Source of the DNA: Punica granatum
Lineage: Eukaryota > Streptophyta > Magnoliopsida > Myrtales > Lythraceae
Length of the DNA stretch: 64,000 bases
Assembly (NCBI RefSeq): GCF_007655135.1
Contig: NC_045127.1
Span: 44,855,426-44,919,425 of the forward strand
Direction: 5' to 3'
Shown: in pieces, positions 1 through 11,313 of the stretch
Position numbering within the stretch: position 1 is the first letter of the stretch
Layout of the letters: the number at the start of each line of letters is the position of its first letter
The notes under the pieces: generated by a model
What the model was told of the DNA's origin: nothing
Database searches by the model: none
The model's input: only the letters and a program-made list of their open reading frames with translations
Program-made: the position numbers and the translations under genes

Positions 1-14
1 ATATATATTCACTT

Positions 15-935
15 TCAGTTCTCAGGGCCAATATTATTGTTGTACGGCGACCCGCATGCACTAAAAGTCGGAGGAATGACCACGGAAGAAGACACCTTGA
101 ACCTCTTGCTCCTCGAACCCTCACCACTGCTTGAACACGAGCTCCACTCAGGGCTATCCATCCAGCCTGCTATTTGACAATCTGTGAACCCGTTATGATC
201 CCCGATTCTGACGTCTCCAATGTCTGATGACCCGTCAGAGTCGAACCCTGTCGGGTGCCGGAACCCGGCCCACTCACAGCTGCAGTCGGACAAGCTTGAG
301 CTGTCCCAGCAACACGGGTCAGCGAAATCATCCACGACATGTGATGGTACGATGATGCTTGGTTGCACCACCTTGTCCATGTTCCTCATGTCAGGTGGGT
401 TTTGGTATTGGTGATAGCCCTTAAAGTGGAATATGCTAGCAAAGGTGAAGTGATCACTAACCCTACTTTTCGACGACTTGTTCTCTGTGGTCCTGGCCAT
501 GATACTCTGAAGGTTCTTGCTTAGTTTGGCCTTCAGGGATGAGAAACTTAGCCCGTGCGATGAGTTGTTGACCGGCCTAGACAGGTTGGCCGGCTGCTGA
601 CACGGACCATAATTATTACTTATTGATGCAAAATTCGTCCGAGCATTTTCGCCGCGTAATGCACGGGCGGCTTCATCATACGCTCGGGCTGCCTCCTCAG
701 GAGTGTCATACGTCCCAAGCCACAGCCTCACACGTTGAGATGAGTCCTTGATCTCTGCCACCCACCTGCCCGAAGGCCGCTGCCTGACCCCAACGAACCT
801 CCGACAGGCTGGTTTAGAAGGCAGTGCCATGGACGAGACGGTGCCAGCTGTTGTGGCGGAAACGTTATGATTGTTGTTGCAGTTGTTCTCGCCGTCGATG
901 TTGTTTTTGTTCTTCGTGGTTTCAGATCCGGCCAT
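15..935 (-). CDS. AP2/ERF-domain transcription factor, RAP2.11/ERN-like
   Basis: A single-exon, complete gene of 306 codons starting at ATG 935-933. One AP2/ERF domain covers residues about 47-104, opening with [18 protein letters not shown] and holding [19 protein letters not shown]. One AP2 domain and no B3 domain place it in the ERF family: a nuclear protein binding GCC-box-like DNA. The EIKDSSQ stretch resembles the RAP2.11/ERN group more than DREB or SHINE proteins. Outside the domain are an Asn-rich N terminus (residues 8-24), a middle segment with [15 protein letters not shown] and a Ser-rich acidic C terminus ending in a basic SRSKRFKV stretch. The C terminus is a plausible activation region, but that is inference. 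A minus-strand TATA-like TTATATATA lies about 110 bp upstream. Family call is firm; subgroup is moderate. Confidence 0.93.
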   Translation of the reverse strand: MAGSETTKNKNNIDGENNCNNNHNVSATTAGTVSSMALPSKPACRRFVGVRQRPSGRWVAEIKDSSQRVRLWLGTYDTPEEAARAYDEAARALRGENARTNFASISNNYGPCQQPANLSRPVNNSSHGLSFSSLKAKLSKNLQSIMARTTENKSSKSRVSDHFTFASIFHFKGYHQYQNPPDMRNMDKVVQPSIIVPSHVVDDFADPCCWDSSSLSDCSCEWAGFRHPTGFDSDGSSDIGDVRIGDHNGFTDCQIAGWMDSPEWSSCSSSGEGSRSKRFKVSSSVVIPPTFSACGSPYNNNIGPEN

Positions 936-1046
936 GATTAAAGTTTTTAGAGTGAACCCGCTAGGGTTTTGTCAGCTCAGAGAGGATCAGAACTTGCTTG
1001 AGTTATATGGTGGGTGGGTGGTATCATATAAGAGTGAGAGTGTGTG

Positions 1047-1055
1047 TATATATAA
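1047..1055 (-). promoter_or_regulatory. candidate TATA box of the ERF gene
   Basis: Read on the minus strand this is TTATATATA, about 110 bp upstream of the ERF start codon, a normal distance for a plant core promoter with a leader of some 80 bases. AT-rich plant DNA produces such matches by chance, so the call rests mainly on position. Confidence 0.4.
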
Positions 1056-3120
1056 GGTCTAGCCCCAAGAAGTGGTGAGCTCGATCGGGAGGAATATCGA
1101 GTATAAAGCATATACTTTCGTCGGCATTATATCTGTGTCTTTTTCCCATTAAATAAAGCACCAGTTGGGTGCATGATGTGGGCAAATTTGAGAGAATTAA
1201 TCATTAGTTAGCACATTAATTGAGATAGATCGGCTAGGGTTTAGTATTTTATATGTCGTTCGAGTGTCGGCTTAAATAGCTCGGCTCATATACAAGAGAT
1301 TAGGAAGATAACTACAAATTTTACTATTAGAATGAAGAACCGATCCGATCGTACACTGTACGATCACATCATAAAAATATGAATCAGCAGTATGGAAAAT
1401 TAAACAAACCAAAGGCTTGTGATTGGAGAGCCGCATTCTTGGTAATCTGTTCATGGCTGTCCTATGGTGTACAAGCCGTGCCACAGCATGATTATATATA
1501 TTCCAGTCTAAAGGATATGGTGTCAGCCCTCGGCTGACAATGATATTTCCACGGTGTGCTTACGATATAGTTCATTAAGGTAATACACTTGATTTTTGCT
1601 ATGTCTTTGAATATAGTAACATGACGGTAAATTGAGTTATCAATTTCTATTACCGTGTAATTAACTCTTCAGACAGTAGCATATATGAAATTTAATCATT
1701 ATGAATGTTAAGCTCCCTAGTTACGTTGATCATGAAAACAATTTGGTGGAAAGGATCCATTTTCTTCTAAAAAAAGAGATAATTGTCCTCATCGTCCATT
1801 TCCATTACTTTAAAATTTATTGCCCACTTGGCCAACCTCGTTATTAATTAATATATATGTATGCATAATATACTCAACAAAAGGATCCCAATTTGCCCAA
1901 CTTTCTTTGTTTTTTTTTTTTTTGCTTGGAAAGGTAATTCCAATTTCCCCAACTTTCAAATATATATATATATATATATATATGAAAATAAAGCATGATC
2001 TCAATTCTCACGTCATCGCATCATCAAAAATAGAAAACAAAGATCTCTCGCTTTGCCACGTCATCATTTATGTGTTAGAAAATTTTTATAATCAATTATA
2101 TAATAGAATATATATTTATTTACATATAGCTCAACAGAATCTATACAAGAGAACAAAATATGCAGTAGATTATATACATTAACTATTATTCATGAAGCTT
2201 TTATATTGTTGCAATTTATATATATACCCTGCACGAGTTGAACATAGAGAGATGCTATATTAGTCAATGCAATGCTATATATTATGTTGAACGTATTATA
2301 TCAATACATATATAGATCGCATATTCTATATAAGAAATATATTGCAATGCTATATTAGTTAGTAAGTCTAAGTGTATTTCTAGAATTATATTATAAGGTA
2401 ACTATATTAATTGGAAACTGTGCGTATATTTAACTATAAAATCCCTACTCCAAGCGGGCCCAAATTCACCCAAAAAACAAAAATCCCTACAACATGCAAA
2501 TATTCTTGCCTCTCCTCCTCTCCTCCAAGCTTTATGCAACGTTTCCTCTCTACCTTCCAAGCTTTATTGGTTATTTATTATAAACAATCTTGTTAATTTT
2601 ATTTTGATGTGTATTAGCATATTCACGTTAAAGAGTAGTTAAGTGTGTTTAAATTTTTTATAGATAAATATATGTTGTTCGATTGAAAATTTCTATGATT
2701 AGCTTTATATTGTTTGATGAACAAATTAGGGAAGATTGATAGAGGATAGCATTAGCTAATCATAAAAAGAAGACCATGTCCATCACGATATACATCGAAT
2801 TTTATATTTCCAATTTTCTTTTCTTATATTATTAAGAATATTTCTCTTAATATTAACTACTTTTTACCCAGTTTATACAGTTTTATGATTTTTTTAGAAA
2901 ATTTTTGGAACAAAGAATTCGTAATACAACTTAAGCCTTTTCCATCGCTCTCCATTGTAAATTTTGCATTAAAATTTTCCTTTTAGATTTAAAAATCAAT
3001 GATCCTCTAATAATCTCATTTAACTTGCAATTGCAACAATTTATGAATCGATAATTTTTTTAAAATCTCGTAATATATTTATTTTAAATATTACTTTCTA
3101 TCAAAAGATTATTAATCATT

Positions 3121-3150
3121 CATGCGCAAAGCGCGGATTTTCATCAAGTT
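3121..3150 (+). mobile_element. Helitron-like 3' terminus (decayed)
   Basis: The stretch has a small GC-rich hairpin (GCGCAAAGCGC) followed by ATTTTCATCAAGT. Plant Helitrons end in a short hairpin followed about 10 bases later by CTAGT or a close variant. Here the last bases are CAAGT, one off. The upstream 700 bp is AT- and CT-rich like non-autonomous Helitrons, but the 5' end could not be fixed. Low confidence. Confidence 0.3.
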
Positions 3151-5628
3151 TTACATAATATACTCAACAAAAGGATCCCAATTTGCCCAACTTTCAATTG
3201 TTTTAGAAGAAAATGCCACCAATTATCTACTGGGGCATCCTTTATCTTATTTTCCTTTTCTTAATTAATGAGGAGGGTAATGCCAATATATTCATTAACG
3301 ATTGAGCAAAAAAGAGTAATCCCAATATATAATATGTTTCACTAGACCCCACGGGTAAATCTATGGATGTATCATCATGTGGCAGCTGATATATATATAA
3401 TGTAATCAATCGCACTCAATGTTAATCATGCGTAACCAGTAACCATCGTGGCATCATGCAGGTAAAACAAACCCATTCATTCTCGTTACTGATAAAAAAA
3501 TAAGGGAAAGTTTAACTTATACCGAATATCTGAAATCAAATATAAGATAAAACTATAAAATTGGGCTTCGACGCCCTGTAATTCATCCGAAAAAATAGAA
3601 CTCTTTGTTTACTAAACAAAAACAATAGAAAAAAAAAGAACCTAGATGCGATTTAGAAAGAGCATGAGTAAGTTCTCAATAAAGAAACCAAAAGGAGATT
3701 AAAGCGAACTAAAGCTCGAGTTATGAACAAAGATTAACTACGATTCGAAAACACATGATGGTGTGAAAATTACTAGATAGTTTACGATTAGTTTCATCTT
3801 GTCTTAAATTTTACAGAATGTTATCTCGATCTCTACACGACGGATCAACCATCTCCTCGACCTCACTCCTCGAGCTTTAGTTGAGCTTCAGTTATATGCA
3901 AGCTTGGCCTCGAAATTAGCCGAGCCAAACGGCTCTCCCCGGAGAGAGTACAGAGGGAAGGAGACAGACAAAAGGCGGTCGGGATTTGTCGGGTTGCAAA
4001 TCAAGAAACTGGTTTGGAACGTTGGATCGGAATTTTAAAATCCGGCGGGAGAGCGTGACGTGGCAGGTCACCGTTTGGAGTGTAGCCCTTGGGGATGGAA
4101 TGATTTTCGTGGGCTCCATGACTCCGTTACGCTGTCGTTTCTGTCGGCTGCATCGAATGCCACTGGGGGGGTCGGGAGAAAATGGCTATCGCTTGTATTA
4201 TTTGAACACAATCGTGGCATTACTCGTGGATTATTAATTTGTTTTAACACGAGATTTCGATTTGGAGCATTTGATATTTGTATAAATAAATAAGTTGCAG
4301 AGGCTTTTGTCTCGACTTTGAAGCTCGGTGGCCCTTCGGATTACGACTATAGTCATCCGAACTTATACACTCTTGCCTTAGATTCCCCGGAATTTATTTC
4401 TTTCTGGAGTGGAATTGAGAGGTTTTGTCAATTAGCTAGAGGGTTGTTTTCGGCCTCAACTCTGCTTTCATTCAGGGATCATGTTGCAGGTGCAATATCC
4501 CGTGTATCATCGGACAAACGCACGAGCCAAATCCGAACGGCCTGCCGGGCCTTCTTAGGTGTTCCTCCGAGAGTCAATATCAAACCGCGTGTAGAAGACG
4601 GCGACCGACTGCATGCATTTCTTCTGGAGCCGATTGAAATTAATTTGATGAGCAAGCCCAAGCCATGCATAAAAAACTTCTTTATGCACTTTTTTCCTCT
4701 TGGACCATAGCTAGTAAATGCGAGGATTAGAGTGTTTTGGAGTGCACTCTAAGATCTCGTAAACACATTTTTAAATAATTTTTCAAGTAGAATTAATAGT
4801 GTTTGATGAGCAATTCTCAAATTGTGGCTTTAGTTAAACATGATGATTATGAATACGATTCTTTTCGAACAGGTTGATAAATAATTATGAAAGTTTTTTT
4901 TTTGGGGGTAAGTAATAACTATGAAAGTTATTTCTACTTACTATGTATTTCAAATATTAATGAATTATTTATTTCATAAATATGCAATTAGTTTTTTAGT
5001 AGTTTTATTCTTACAATTTTCCATCGGTAACAACACTTGCAATTATCCTTTTTTAAGTCATGAATAATAAACACCACCATTATCTAACAAGTTAATACTT
5101 TAAAATAGACAATTGTAATATTAGATCACCATCTGCTCTCAATCGGGGAAATTAGCTATTCGAGAGGACACCATTTTTTCGCCAGGGTTTGGAATTTTAT
5201 TTTATTTATCCAGGGAGAAGTTGAATTAATATATTTTTAGTTTTTAATATATCTCATGCAAAAGAGTATGATCGTTGAGGTCAAATGGAAGATTTCAAAG
5301 GAATGAGTCAGAAGTAAAAAGGGTTAATTAACAAAATAATGTTTCTCTTTTCGTTGACATGATGAACTTTTTCTGATTGGCAAGAGCGTTGAAACTTGCT
5401 AATAATTGTCCATTAACCCTTTGCTTTATTGCTGACATAATCCACTTAACCTCGATAATATCATTTGACTAACTCATTCATGTCAGCTAAGTCAGTCATG
5501 AAAACCAGCCAAAAAATAGAAATTCTAGTGGTTTGCTATTGTCGTTTGATGCATATATATTTTAACACATCGGTTTGTGTCTCCGACATGCCTAACGAGT
5601 AATTGTCACCTGGAGTTGCTCACGCTGC

Positions 5629-5880
5629 GTTTGGTTTTAGAATAAAGTTGAGTTGAGTTTTAATTTTAATTAATTTATAATGATTGTGATGTTGAATTAT
5701 GAGAAAAAATGTGAAAAGTAATAAATAGTTGAGATAATTTATTATTAAAAGTTGAATTGAATGGTTAAAAAATTGAAAAAAAAAATAAAAAAGTAATAAT
5801 TGTGTTGTTGACTTTTGTTGTGTAGTGAGTAGAGTTAAAGTTAGAGTTAAAACCTTAAAATTATATCTCGAAATCAAACG
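5629..5880. mobile_element. MITE, family A (GTTTGG termini)
   Basis: An AT-rich 252-bp block opening GTTTGGTTTTAGAAT and closing with ATCAAAC, so its ends are roughly inverted. The interior has repeated GTAATAAATAGTTGAGA-type words. A second diverged member lies at 25790-26137 and a possible third at 36504-36760. It has no coding capacity. Size, termini and copy number suggest a non-autonomous DNA transposon; superfamily unassigned. Confidence 0.5.
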
Positions 5881-6580
5881 GGATAGAGTCTTTAGTTTTT
5901 GTGGAAAATATTATCAATTACCTAGGTAATTAAACCGCGATGAATATATGGTTTCTCTTTTGATGAGATCATAAAGAAAAGTGTCATTAAGGATGATTAA
6001 GGCGTCATGGAAGGAGCTGGCGGGCACAACATGACAACTTCACCTTTTGGGGTGAGTTAAAAAAGACATTAAATACGTACACCACCTCCATTGCAGATGT
6101 CACGTGGTACAACAGACCAATAGGGAAAAAAAAAAAAGCATCGTGCTGCAGAACCAACATCATTACTCGCATGATTATGCATCAAAAATGTATTTTTCTA
6201 TTGGTTTGTTTATACCGCGGAGTAGTACGATAGGCACATGACTTGAACATCAATAACTAGCTTATGCTAAACTGATACAGATTTCATTTATAAAAATGAT
6301 CAAAATAGTGTAATCACTCCTATAAAATGCCATGAATTTTGGATTAAAAAAAGGGTTAAATGCGCCAAAATTATGAAATTACAGATTAGTACTTTATCCT
6401 TCTATTTTGAGCTTGGGCTGATATTGTCTCTCGGCCCATTAATATTTATGGGCTCAATTAAGCCCAACCCAGAGTTTAGTCAACAGCCCGAAAGCCAACC
6501 CAAGGCCCTTTCTTCTTCAATGCTTCTTTTACCCACCCTCAGTCTCACTCGCTCACTGAACTCAGCAGGAGATCTCTTCA

Positions 6581-7426
6581 ATGGCGGACCCAGCGCTCCA
6601 CCACGAGACCCAGCCCCTGAAGCAGATCGCGGTCGACTACACCCCGGAGGCCTGCGACCACTGCGCGGAGTCCAACTCGATCGCCCTCACCTACGACCAC
6701 CGCGGCGGCGCTCGGTGGCGGACCACCAGCCGGTTCCAGTACGGCACCTTCAGCGCCCACATCAAGTGCCCTGGCGGCAACACTAGCGGCCTCAACTTCA
6801 ACCTCTACCTCTCCTCCCTCGAGGGGGACAAGTCCCAGGACGAGATCGACTTTGAGTTCCTCGGCAAAGACAGGACCATCGTACAGACCAACTATTACAC
6901 CACAGGTCCGAACCATTCTTTCCTTCGGAAGCTCCAATTATTCGTTGCTGTGCTGAGTTTGATTTAGATCTCCATGAACATTTGCTTAGTGCTTTCAATC
7001 TAGTTAATGTGGATCGACATTGTCAGCCCGGGAATCGAAATCGAGTCGTGTGTGAAGTAGATAGATCATGGAGATTTGATCCCACATGGTATCTGCTTTC
7101 TGACTGTCCCTTCTTCATTTTCAGGGACTGGGAACAGAGAACAGATTCACGATCTGGGGTTCGACTGCTCGGATGGGTTCCACAAGTACGTCATCAAGTG
7201 GGACAAGGATTTCATCGAGTGGCTGATCGATGAGAAGGTCGTGAGGAGGGAGGATCGGAAGCCAGGGGAATCTTTCCCGGATAAGCCGATGTTCCTGTAC
7301 GCCTCGGTCTGGGATGCGAGCTACATTGACAATGCAAGGTGGACGGGACCGTATATTGGTTGCGATGCGCCATACGTCTGTCTTTACAAGGAAATCCACG
7401 TCCCCTCTAGGACTGCAGTGGAGTGA
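6581..7426 (+). CDS. GH16 endoglucanase of the EG16 type (XTH relative), two exons
   Basis: Exons 6581-6905 and 7125-7426 join in phase 1 into a 208-residue protein. The donor is ACAG/GTCCG and the acceptor TTTTCAG/GGACT. The GH16 active site DEIDFEFLG lies at residues 87-95, with Glu88 the expected nucleophile and Glu92 the acid/base. The second exon carries GFDCSDGFHKYVIKW, DEKVVR and FLYASVWDAS, as in XTHs. Unlike XTHs, the N terminus (MADPALHHETQPLKQ) has no signal peptide, and the protein stops right after the GH16 fold with no C-terminal XET extension. Those two absences and about 210 residues define plant EG16 enzymes, known as endo-beta-glucanases on mixed-linkage glucan and xyloglucan. 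Location is therefore uncertain, cytosolic or unconventionally exported. Confidence 0.9.
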
Positions 7427-9000
7427 TGAAAATTCGATCGGAGCATCTCATTTGGTGAGTTGGAGTCTGCTATCAGTTTACTGATGGAATTTATATCATG
7501 TAATGTGTGTGTTGTTTGAGATTTGTTCTGGTTTTCGCTGATATGGGGAGAGTGATGGTTTGCTGAATAAAGTTCAGTTTGGTGAACAGCTCATCTGTCT
7601 CAATTCAGTATATCCGGCAACATGTTTGGCTATATAATGTAAACTGAGGTCTCAATATAACTCGTCTTATCTTTTTCGGTCAATAAATGATTGTTTATGC
7701 TACTGACATCAGAACGAATCTAGTTGCATTGCATTGGCCTCGACTCGAAGTTTGAGCAGCGCTGAGATTGGCAATATTAATAAATATATGTACCATTTTG
7801 GTTTATGAGTTGATATGGGTGTTTAGTTGCAGGATGATGTTATACTTGCTAGTTTCTGCTTTAGCTCTTAAAAGTTATACCCATGAACTCGAGCTTATTT
7901 TCTTCGGATTGCAGAGTAAGTGATCGGTTCATCTTCTACTTCAGTTGCAGGACGATGTTCTGAACTCGTGCTTATTTCCTTCTGTTTTCTTGGTTTGAAT
8001 GAATCTCTGAATGAGATAACGTCAAGTCACTTGAAATTCATGTTTTGTGGTATTGAACGGTAGACTTATCAGACCATGCGTGTTATGCAGATTCTTGCTT
8101 GTCCAAATTCCTTGTTTTTTTCATTAAAATAATCCAATTCTGGGGATAAAAAAAAATGGAGGAAGGGAATTCTTGTGAAATTTCTAGTAAGGTACCTCCA
8201 TACCTTTGTAACCCCACAAGGAGCGATTAATATCCCGCAACATAATGGGATGGTCTAAGGTAGCTGACGGCGTTCGACATGAAAATGTTGCCAAAAAGAA
8301 AAAAAAACCCTCCTTGATTGACTTTGTTCATCAAATCAATGAGTAAAGTCTTTGTGGCTGGAGCCCGTGTTATGTGCGCCAGGACGAAGTCTTTAGCCCG
8401 GTGCTTCGTGGTTAATTATAACATAGTCCATTTTTATCTTTCCCCAAAGGAAAAAAAATTGTTCATTAACATCAATCACAAGAAACTTCACAGCTTAAGC
8501 AAATTTTCTATCTCTTTTCTAAAAGCGAAAACCATAGGACCAATTGTTTTGGTGTTGGCTGGGCTGTCCAAATTTATCCCAAATTCGTAGGGATTCTCCA
8601 ACAGCCACGTAGGACTAGGAATCTGTTGGGAATTTTTTACCGTTAAGATTCCTCCGCCGCCTAACTGTCGACCAACATCAACCGTCAGATAAAATCACAG
8701 ACGTTCAATTCTTATTGTCCATCTGATCTCCAACAGTGGACCCCACTGCTCTCTGTACAATGAATCCAACAGCAAACCAAAATGGACTCTTTTGTCTCTC
8801 TTCGCCTCTCCTCCCAACGAAGCCCCTTCGCACACTGCAGAAATGAGAGATTAGTATGCAATGGATGAACTTTCTTCTTTGACTGGCCTTCCCAGTCACA
8901 GCTGATAGTTTACGCCGTACGGGGCGTCTTGATGTCGTGATTCTTCTCTCTGCTTCTTCGCTTAGCTCAAACAGGACTTGGGAAATCCTTCGGTGCCCAG
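7427..9000. other. intergenic: EG16 3' region and ATL 5' region
   Basis: About 300 bp after the stop is plausible 3' UTR with AATAAA-like signals near 7566. Two related short stretches near 7830 and 7945 share TTGCAGGA(T/C)GATGTT, a local duplication. Nothing coding is recognisable at 8100-8900. The CT-rich stretch at 8930-9000 is probably the 5' UTR of the next gene. Confidence 0.45.
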
Positions 9001-9725
9001 ATGGGTTTGGGGTCTAGTAAAGTTTCGACCATAATTGGGTTCGGGCTGAGCGCGCTCTTCATCTCGTTCATCTTCATGAGACTGCTCTGTCGTCGGCTCC
9101 GGAGAGCTCAATCCCGGCCCGTGCTAGAGGTCGATCCAACGATTGATGTGGAGCAGGTAAAATAAGAACGATTCATTCTCCTTGTCTATATTCTGATCAA
9201 ACAGCAATATTGTGCGTGAATTTTTCGAAACTTAAGACCACTAGAGTTGTTCTCTGTTAAAATTCACGTCCGCTGAAGTGGATGGATGATGAGAACTTGC
9301 ATAAGCATCGGGATTCTAATGGAATTGTGATTTTCACTTACAGCAGCAGAATCAGTTGACTGGCCTCGAACCGGTTCTGGTGGAAAAAATCGCGACAACG
9401 AATTTCAGTCGAGACACTTTCAGCGCAGAAGATGCACAGTAAGTCAGAAATCATTAGTTCTGACGCGATAGAAAAAACCAGCCTTTTCCTTCTTTGTAGT
9501 CTGTTACAGATAGTTCCATATGCCTGCAGATGCTCAATATGCTTAGGCGAGTACCAAGAGAAGGAAGTGCTTAGAATCATGCCAAAATGTGGCCACAATT
9601 TCCATCTCGTTTGCGTCGATGTTTGGCTCCGGAGGCAGTCTACTTGCCCGGTCTGTCGCCTACCCTTAATAGACTTGATTGGAATGAAGGATGTGGGTCC
9701 TGCCACCGCCAATATTCCCAGGTGA
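9001..9725 (+). CDS. RING-H2 finger protein, ATL-like E3 ubiquitin ligase, three exons
   Basis: Exons 9001-9156, 9344-9438 and 9530-9725 join into 148 residues. Residues about 10-28 (TIIGFGLSALFISFIFM) form one membrane segment, followed by a basic stretch. The RING-H2 domain begins where exon 3 joins: C-x2-C-x14-C-x-H-x2-H-x2-C-x10-C-x2-C, with CGHNFHLVCVDVWL and CPVCRLPL. Membrane anchor plus RING-H2 is the ATL layout, so it should recruit an E2 and ubiquitinate partners at a membrane; the substrate is unknown. Most ATLs are intronless, so two introns are less usual. The frame stops about 20 residues after the RING. A Ser-rich ATL-tail-like frame continues at 9758-9862 in another phase, so the real C terminus may differ. 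Confidence 0.8.
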
Positions 9726-11313
9726 CCAGGTCCCATTAATGGCTTCTTCCAGGGATCGAGAGTTCAGAAGGGACCAGAAGCAATAGCCGCAATCACCCCG
9801 ATTTATCTTCCTCCAGTAGTCCTCACGAGATTATTCCTGTGGAACCTGAAACAGGCGGATGATCCGGTGTATTTGCAGACATGATAAAACTGGAACCAGC
9901 AAATGGCTCGGGCATTGGCAGAAGCATGAGATTTATTGATGGGAGGTGTACATATGATATAAGTACAAATGTTTTCCTGTACAGAATGCTCAATTATACC
10001 TGAAATGGTAGGTAGATGGTAATACTGGTTACACACAAGACTTTCTTCTGCTAGAGAGCTGAAGTTGTCAGTGTTTGTGCTGATGATCTTTTTGCTGACA
10101 AAATCCATATAGATTCTCACGTTGATATACTCCTGCATACGTACTTGCCTAGGAGGAAGACCCTTACTTTGCTTGATGATGCGCAAATCGAGTTCGTTGT
10201 AATTTTGCTCATACAAGGTTGGCCCTCCAGTTTCTAGCATGATTCTGTCCATGAAAGTAAACCTTGTCTGAAATGGCAAGGGTTTATTTCAATCAAATCT
10301 ACCACCAAATGCTTCTAAAAGGAAACTCTTGTTAGGAATCCTGATGAACGGCTCGGGCTTCTGCTATTCAGATATCGATTATGGATCAAGATGTACCGAA
10401 GACGAAGCTTGTAATCATTAATCATCCACAAATCCACCTGGTGGTCATACCAATGCCCACGATATACATGCAGATTCAAGTGCTTTTCCTTGCTGCACAA
10501 GCAATCCCTTTTTATCAGACGCCGCCAATTTGTTGATCATCGCATTACTTGGGATTGGGATCGGCATGTCCGATCTGATGCTCGTGGAGAAAATTCTTCA
10601 AACAGATTGTAGACAATAAAGAATCAAATTGTGGGAATGGATCCGATCTTTTGATATTAATGCAACTTTCCCGAATGAACTATTATATGTTTATAGAAAT
10701 AATATCAGATGGGAATGGCCTACTGAAGCTCTGGCGAACCCGAACTTAGACGGAGAGCTGGATAAGCATGTCGACGTACAAAAAAACCAGACAGTTCTTA
10801 TTGAGAATTGGATGGATCTTACCGGTTTAATCCAGTGATTTGGCAGGTTTTACATTCCAACAACCCGTCCTAGCCAATTCTACCAAATTTAGCATCTTAA
10901 CTAAGTCTTTATTTTCCGAAGCTCGATAGATGCAGATGATCCAAGGTCGACCTTGTTTATGAACATACCATGAAACTGCAACTCAAGTCGTTCGATGACC
11001 GGTGCGGTTCTGAAAACTAGATCGATGGCTCGGGAAAATCTCCCGAGAGTGCCATTCTGGGCCTCTGGCTCGTTGGGCTTTCCCTTCTAGGACGGGGCAA
11101 AGCCCAATGATGCCTTATACAAGGAGAAAAAAAAAATCTCAAATCAATAATAATAGGGGGGGGGGGGGGGGGGGGGGGGGGGGGAAAACCAAACTCGGTT
11201 CCTCTTCTTCTTGACTTTCACTTCCGCCATTGTTGTCCTGTTCAATTCCCACTTCCAGCTCAGTTCCATCATTTTACATACAGAGAGAGGGAGAGAGAAC
11301 GGAGCATAACATC
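9726..11313. other. spacer with unrecognised open frames and a 29-G run
   Basis: The first 140 bp may belong to the ATL gene (Ser-rich frame at 9758-9862). The minus strand at 9803-10279 is open for 158 codons and reads plausibly at first (around DLRIIKQSKGLPPRQ), but its first codon is TTG and I recognise no family. Another short open frame lies at 10629-10838 on the plus strand. These could be remnants of an old gene. A tract of 29 consecutive G runs from 11156 to 11184, just before the next gene. Confidence 0.4.
11156..11184 (+). repeat. uninterrupted poly-G tract (29 G)
   Basis: Twenty-nine consecutive G on the plus strand, preceded by AATAATAATA and followed by AAAACC, 130 bp upstream of the start codon at 11314. 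Long pure G runs are rare in plant genomes and hard to sequence, so the exact length may be unreliable. Confidence 0.9.

Larger units (their letters stand above)
936..6580. other. AT-rich intergenic spacer with transposon remnants
   Basis: No convincing gene in 5.6 kb. It holds an (AT)n run at 1960-1982, a 43-bp sequence present at both 1863-1905 and 3154-3196, a Helitron-like 3' end near 3121-3150 and a MITE at 5629-5880. A less AT-rich stretch at 3900-4700 has a 130-codon open frame (4318-4710), but it starts at TTG and resembles no family I know. The rest shows nothing recognisable. Confidence 0.6.

Noticed and set aside
1960..1982. (AT)n run as a promoter element
   Set aside because: Simple microsatellite far from any gene start; similar runs occur at many places in the window.
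4318..4710. 130-codon open frame in the spacer
   Set aside because: It begins at TTG, has no plant-like start context and no recognisable motif.
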